Position numbers and translations under genes: made by a program. Shown piece after piece: positions 60,679 to 64,000 of a DNA stretch of 64,000 nucleotides. Source of the DNA: Paenibacillus sp. FSL K6-1096 (GTDB lineage: Bacteria; Bacillota; Bacilli; Paenibacillales; Paenibacillaceae); the NCBI RefSeq assembly GCF_037977055.1, contig NZ_CP150274.1, positions 496,001-560,000 of the forward strand, given 5' to 3'. The notes beneath the pieces are model-generated. The model was not told the DNA's origin. It searched no databases and worked only from the letters and a program-made list of their open reading frames with translations. Each line of letters opens with the position of its first letter. The first letter of the stretch is position 1.

Positions 60679-60851
60679 ATACTCTCTCTCCCTGTGTCAA
60701 TCGTGTATGGTAGCGAGTGTACTACAACGGCCGTCTCTGTGCAAGGTGCAGCTGCCGGCGGATGCTTAAATGCGCGGTGTCCCCCAGCTTGTCTTCGCCC
60801 TCTTCTTCCCCTATCATGGGGATAGAATCTATCCAGAAGGAGCTGGTGCGT

Positions 60852-61367
60852 ATGTCATCCGTTGAAGAACACAGGAGCGGGGCCCCGGAGTCCGTTGCTT
60901 GTTATGTTATAACCGTGTCTGATACCCGGACCGAAGATACGGATACCGGAGGACCGCTGATCCAGAAGCTGCTGGAGGCCGCTGGATATACAGTTATAGG
61001 CCGTACTATTGTCAAAGACGATTATGATGATATCCGTGAGCTGATCTACCAGAACTCGGTCAACCCCGGCATCGAAGCTGTATTGCTGACCGGAGGAACC
61101 GGAATTTCCCCGCGTGACACCACCTATGAGGCCGTCGCCTCCCTGCTCGACAAGTCGCTGCCGGGCTTCGGGGAGATCTTCCGGCTGCTCAGCTTCCAGG
61201 AGGATATCGGCTCTGCCGCCATGCTCAGCCGGGCGATTGCCGGTACGATCGGCAGCACGGCTGTCTTCTCCATGCCCGGCTCGACCGGCGCGATCAGGCT
61301 GGCCATGGACCGGCTGATTCTGCCCGAGCTGCGCCATGTGATGCGGGAGATTTATAAACGGTCCTAG
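60852..61367 (+). CDS. moaB: MoaB/Mog-type molybdopterin adenylyltransferase
   Basis: 171 residues. VSDTRTEDTDTGGPLIQKLLEAAG, LLTGGTGISPRDTTYEA and FSMPGSTGAIRLAMD are the MPT-binding family motifs. It adenylates molybdopterin before molybdate insertion, or is an inactive relative; no other moco genes are in the window. The ATG at 60852 has AAGGAG ten bases ahead; the longer upstream frame lacks an RBS. Confidence 0.92.
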   Translation: MSSVEEHRSGAPESVACYVITVSDTRTEDTDTGGPLIQKLLEAAGYTVIGRTIVKDDYDDIRELIYQNSVNPGIEAVLLTGGTGISPRDTTYEAVASLLDKSLPGFGEIFRLLSFQEDIGSAAMLSRAIAGTIGSTAVFSMPGSTGAIRLAMDRLILPELRHVMREIYKRS

Positions 61368-61474
61368 AGCAGGGCGGCAGATACCCATTTATTCCACCGG
61401 ATAGACGAATGTACAAACAGGCTACCGGAACATGCGTATACTGGCATAAGTCCAATACGAAGGAGCTGAGTGTC

Positions 61475-61693
61475 ATGAGAAACTGTCCGCAATGCCCTGC
61501 TCAAACGGTTACAGATCCCACCCAGGTCGTCTATGAAGACCATTATCATCCCCAGGTGGTCCAGGTGGTCCACCATGTTGAGGTAGTGAGACGCCATCAC
61601 TGTGTTCCGGTCCCCCATCATATCTACACTTATTCCGTCCGGGATGAGATGTGCGGAACCGCAGACATTATGCGCAGCAGCAGAAGAAGATAA
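61475..61693 (+). CDS. CotD-like inner spore coat protein
   Basis: 72 residues, MRNCPQCPAQTVTD... rich in His, Val and Tyr with scattered Cys: YEDHYHPQVVQVVHHVEV, RRHHCVPVPHHIYTYSV. This matches the CotD pattern of short His/Cys/Tyr-rich coat proteins. AAGGAGCTGAGTGTC precedes the ATG at 61475. Expression in the mother cell is expected but no sigma-E/K promoter was confirmed. Confidence 0.75.
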   Translation: MRNCPQCPAQTVTDPTQVVYEDHYHPQVVQVVHHVEVVRRHHCVPVPHHIYTYSVRDEMCGTADIMRSSRRR

Positions 61694-61707
61694 GCTGACA
61701 GCTGCAA

Positions 61708-61764
61708 AAGGCAAACCTGCTGCCCGCGCCTGAACGAAGCGCGGGGCGGCGGTTTGCCTTTTTG
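61708..61764 (+). terminator. Terminator between convergent cotD-like and DUF1349 genes
   Basis: AAGGCAAACC/GGTTTGCCTT stem with an inner GCCCGCGC/GCGCGGGGC hairpin, followed by TTT on the plus strand; it is symmetric and may act on both strands. Confidence 0.75.
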
Positions 61765-61780
61765 GACTGTAAGCAGCCTT

Positions 61781-62380
61781 TTAGCGGACCGGCGGGTCTG
61801 TATGGACGTCGGCATCGGGGGCGGTTGCCGCCCAGCGCGTGAAGGTCACCCGGAAGCCCGCGCGCGTCGGAGCGCAGAGGAATGGTCCGGCCTGCTTCCC
61901 GCTCTCATAGGGGAACCGGGCGACCCGGATGGTCCGCCAGGGATGGTTCTCCGTTCTCGCTCTGAGGATCACGGCATCCTTCATCTGTGAGGCCCGGAGC
62001 GTGATCACCTCTCCCGTCCATTCCGGGACCGGGGACAGCGACCAGTCGGAATAGGTGTCTGTCACAACTGCTCCGATATGGGGAACCCCGTCGTTCAGCT
62101 CAATGCCGGCCTTGATCCACTGCTGCTCACCGTGCCACAGCATAATGCCTGCCTGGTCGTACAGCTCGGTGAATCCGTCCAGTGCGAAGCTGACCTCAAT
62201 GGCCTCATTATCATCCCATGGCGCCAGCAGCGCATGGCCGTTATCATGCTGGAAGCCGTACATCGTCTTCTGCCAATAATCGCTGCCCTCGGCTGCCTCT
62301 ACAGTAAGCTGCTCCGGCTCCAGTCCGCTGGATACCGGTTCATTGCTCCAGGCTCCTGCCTCCCACGCTATTCTTCTCAT
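61781..62380 (-). CDS. DUF1349 (concanavalin-like) protein
   Basis: 199 residues, beta-sandwich of the DUF1349 type (yeast/bacterial regulation-of-enolase-like family): AEGSDYWQKTMYGFQHDNGHALL, GIMLWHGEQQWIKAGIELNDGV, VVTDTYSDWS, VRVARFPYESGKQAGPFLCAPTRAGFRVTF. It probably binds or processes a carbohydrate-like ligand; no catalytic assignment. Its ATG overlaps the MFS stop by one base (TGATG), so the two are coupled. Confidence 0.85.
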   Translation of the reverse strand: MRRIAWEAGAWSNEPVSSGLEPEQLTVEAAEGSDYWQKTMYGFQHDNGHALLAPWDDNEAIEVSFALDGFTELYDQAGIMLWHGEQQWIKAGIELNDGVPHIGAVVTDTYSDWSLSPVPEWTGEVITLRASQMKDAVILRARTENHPWRTIRVARFPYESGKQAGPFLCAPTRAGFRVTFTRWAATAPDADVHTDPPVR

Positions 62381-63591
62381 CAAAGACTCACCTTTCCTTT
62401 ATGTTTATTCATTATGCCGTTAATTCGCTCAGAGCTGAATATCATCAATATGATATACCCGATCAGGACCGGCGGAAGGATCATGAACGTACTGCGGGCC
62501 GCCACCCAGCCGAGCAGCGGAGGCAGAAACGCCCCGCCGGTGTAGGCCAGAGCCATCTGATACCCCATAATCCGCTGGGAGTGCTCCTGTCCGAACCGGG
62601 CCGGCGTCTCATGCAGCATACAGGGGAAGATCGGTGCCGAGCCCAGTCCAACCAGAATAAAGGCAATCAGTGAAAATACATCCGGCAGCGGCAACGCCAG
62701 CAAAACAGCTCCCAGCAGGGATATCACCAGCCCGCCGCGGATCAGCGTCCGGTTGCTGAAGCGGAAGGTGATGAAGCCGGTAATCAGCCGCCCGGCCGTT
62801 ATGCCGCCATAATACAGCGAGACCCAGCCGGCGGCTGTGGCCGCAGGGACGCCTTTGGCGTTGACCAGGTAACTGCTGCCCCATAGCCCTACCGTGGCTT
62901 CAACGCCGCAGTAGAACAGGAAGGTCAGCATCGCAAGCTTCACTCCCGGGATGCGCAGCACCTTGCTGCCCGCTGAGGCAGGTGTACTGGTGGGAGTTTC
63001 CGCCGGTTCCAGTGTCTCCTGAGGCTGCGGGCTGCTGCCCTTGCCCGCCCGCTTCCACAGCGGGAGACTGAAGAACAGCACCACCACAAGAACGAACTGA
63101 ATGATGCTGACGGCCAGGAAGCCCATTCTCCAGGATTCCCCGCCGGCGATATAACGCGACATAAGAATCGGCCCCAGCATCGCCCCAATGCCCCAAAAGC
63201 AGTGCAGCCAGCTCATATGATGCGCTTTGTAATGAGTCGCCACGAAATTGTTAAGACCGGTATCGATCGAACCCGCCCCGAGACCGAGCGGCAAGGCCAG
63301 CACTGCCACCCACAGCACGGAGGAGGAATAGGCGAAGCCCAGCAGGGCCAGCGCCGTTACCAGCACGCTGATGAACGTCACCATCCCCGTACCCAGCCGC
63401 TTCAGCACGGCGCTGCTGGCGAGGCTGGAGATGATGGTCCCGGCCACTACAATCATGGACAGCAGCCCCGCCGCGTCAACCGGCGCTCCGAAGTCCAGCC
63501 GGATAATCGGCCAGGCCGCCCCCAGCATGGAATCCGGAAGCCCCAGGCTGATGAATGCCAAATAAATAATAATCAGAAATACCGTTGCCAT
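62380..63591 (-). CDS. MFS transporter
   Basis: 403 residues and about 12 membrane helices with a cytoplasmic loop in the middle (about 185-220, Pro/Ser/Thr-rich). Starts MATVFLIIIYLAFISLGLPDSMLGAAWP, and has GLGAGSIDTGLNNFVATHY, as in FucP/YfkF-type sugar or small-molecule carriers. Cotranscribed between the ROK gene and the DUF1349 gene, suggesting transport of a sugar sensed or phosphorylated by the ROK protein (inference). Confidence 0.88.
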   Translation of the reverse strand: MATVFLIIIYLAFISLGLPDSMLGAAWPIIRLDFGAPVDAAGLLSMIVVAGTIISSLASSAVLKRLGTGMVTFISVLVTALALLGFAYSSSVLWVAVLALPLGLGAGSIDTGLNNFVATHYKAHHMSWLHCFWGIGAMLGPILMSRYIAGGESWRMGFLAVSIIQFVLVVVLFFSLPLWKRAGKGSSPQPQETLEPAETPTSTPASAGSKVLRIPGVKLAMLTFLFYCGVEATVGLWGSSYLVNAKGVPAATAAGWVSLYYGGITAGRLITGFITFRFSNRTLIRGGLVISLLGAVLLALPLPDVFSLIAFILVGLGSAPIFPCMLHETPARFGQEHSQRIMGYQMALAYTGGAFLPPLLGWVAARSTFMILPPVLIGYIILMIFSSERINGIMNKHKGKVSL

Positions 63592-63602
63592 CTAAACCCC
63601 GC

Positions 63603-64000
63603 CTAACCTTTTATTTTCGTTAAATACAGCCGTTGCTCTAATGTCCCCAGCGTCTGGACGATCATGCCCTGGATGTAGTCAGCGGCGAAATCGTCCGAGA
63701 GGGCTACCTGCGGGAATGCGGGTTCAGGCAGCCTGATGCTGCACAGATGCCTCACCGCTTCAAGATGCTTGCTGCCAAGAAAACTGCCGTAGAGCACAAC
63801 TATATCCGGGTTCAGCACACTGCTTACCGCAACCGTAAGCCGGGCAATCGCATCGGTCAGCGCATCGAAGGAAGCCATGAGCCCGCCATCCCCCCAAGGA
63901 ATTCCCAGCGGAAGGCCCGCCACCTCTCCAGCGAAGCCGCGGGTGCCCTTATACAGCTTGCCGTCTATGAAAATACCGGCCCCCGGAGGAAAACGGTCCG
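63603..64000 (-). CDS. ROK-family protein, C-terminal part (cut by window edge)
   Basis: 132 visible C-terminal codons. The segment GAGIFIDGKLYKGTRGFAGEVAGLP matches the ROK core seen in glucokinases and NagC/XylR repressors, followed by helices (ALTDAIARLTVAVSSVLNP) and DIVVLYGSFLG. The zinc-binding CxCGxxGC that normally follows GFAGE... is not present: the sequence passes from GEVAGLP to LGIPWGDGG. A repressor of this operon or an altered kinase are both possible. 11 bases upstream of the MFS gene. Confidence 0.82.
   Translation of the reverse strand, partial: DRFPPGAGIFIDGKLYKGTRGFAGEVAGLPLGIPWGDGGLMASFDALTDAIARLTVAVSSVLNPDIVVLYGSFLGSKHLEAVRHLCSIRLPEPAFPQVALSDDFAADYIQGMIVQTLGTLEQRLYLTKIKG

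Overview
The window looks like a chromosomal segment of a spore-forming Firmicute, most likely a Paenibacillus. The evidence is a G+C content of roughly 55 % in most genes, strong AGGAGG-type ribosome binding sites with frequent GTG/TTG starts, Bacillales regulators (LexA with GAAC-N4-GTTC boxes, GlnR with a TGTNA-N7-TNACA box), sporulation and spore-coat genes (spoVK, cotE, a cotD-like gene), a putative bacillithiol disulfide reductase (YpdA), and a gene order (mutS-mutL-...-miaA-hfq ... spoVK-hflX-ynbB ... glnR-glnA; yneA/lexA/ynzC-like) that matches the Bacillus ymc-yne region. The genus is inference; no rRNA gene is present.

Layout. 1-6300 (mostly minus strand): 5' part of rnz, metH, a small YtkA/FixH-like lipoprotein, a HAD phosphatase, a two-helix membrane protein and an YnzC/DUF896 protein. 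6379-8131: the SOS hub, with a YneA-like LysM division inhibitor and lexA diverging from four LexA boxes, then an L,D-transpeptidase preceded by a further LexA box. 8282-9253: three small minus-strand genes. 9400-12770: an AT-rich insert with a HipA-like kinase, a small protein-kinase-like gene, an HD phosphohydrolase and a GNAT acetyltransferase. 13036-21031: the glnRA operon, a P-loop kinase, a zinc-ribbon protein, ynbB, hflX, spoVK, a DUF218 protein and a DUF402 protein. 21158-31011: a minus-strand run of PBP1A, hfq, miaA, an RsmJ/YpiP-like methyltransferase, mutL and mutS. 31100-34250: a repeat hotspot with four different tandem arrays, one of them inside the coding sequence of a phage-type GS-fold amidoligase; cotE follows.

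35246-42711: an HD-GYP protein, an aromatic-acid-exporter-like membrane protein, a NitT/TauT-type ABC importer, small unknown genes and azoR. 42924-48161: an RsgA-like GTPase, a tiny Cys-rich peptide locus between strong transcription signals, a HAD phosphatase, an ArsR/DUF2087 regulator divergent from ypdA, and a DUF441 protein. 48197-56836: a homodimer-type ABC exporter, an unknown gene, a YneR-like protein, then a heterodimeric BmrC/BmrD-type multidrug exporter behind a leader peptide and attenuator, then a YcaQ-type DNA glycosylase under a LexA-box promoter. 56915-64000: a HEPN-like protein, an ABC-2 transporter pair, a Csp-type Cys-rich protein, a CobW-type GTPase, moaB, a CotD-like coat protein, and an operon of ROK protein (truncated by the window), MFS transporter and DUF1349 protein.

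Two themes stand out. The first is DNA damage: mutSL, lexA, a YneA-like gene and YcaQ, with at least three LexA-box promoters, two of them sharing a nearly identical architecture in which the operator fills the -35/-10 spacer. The second is translation-coupled or RNA-level control of the BmrCD-like exporter. The most unusual loci are the SOS-boxed YcaQ and L,D-transpeptidase genes, the amidoligase with its 15-residue repeats beside cotE, and the Cys-rich mini-gene at 44267-44383 that has a stop as its second codon.
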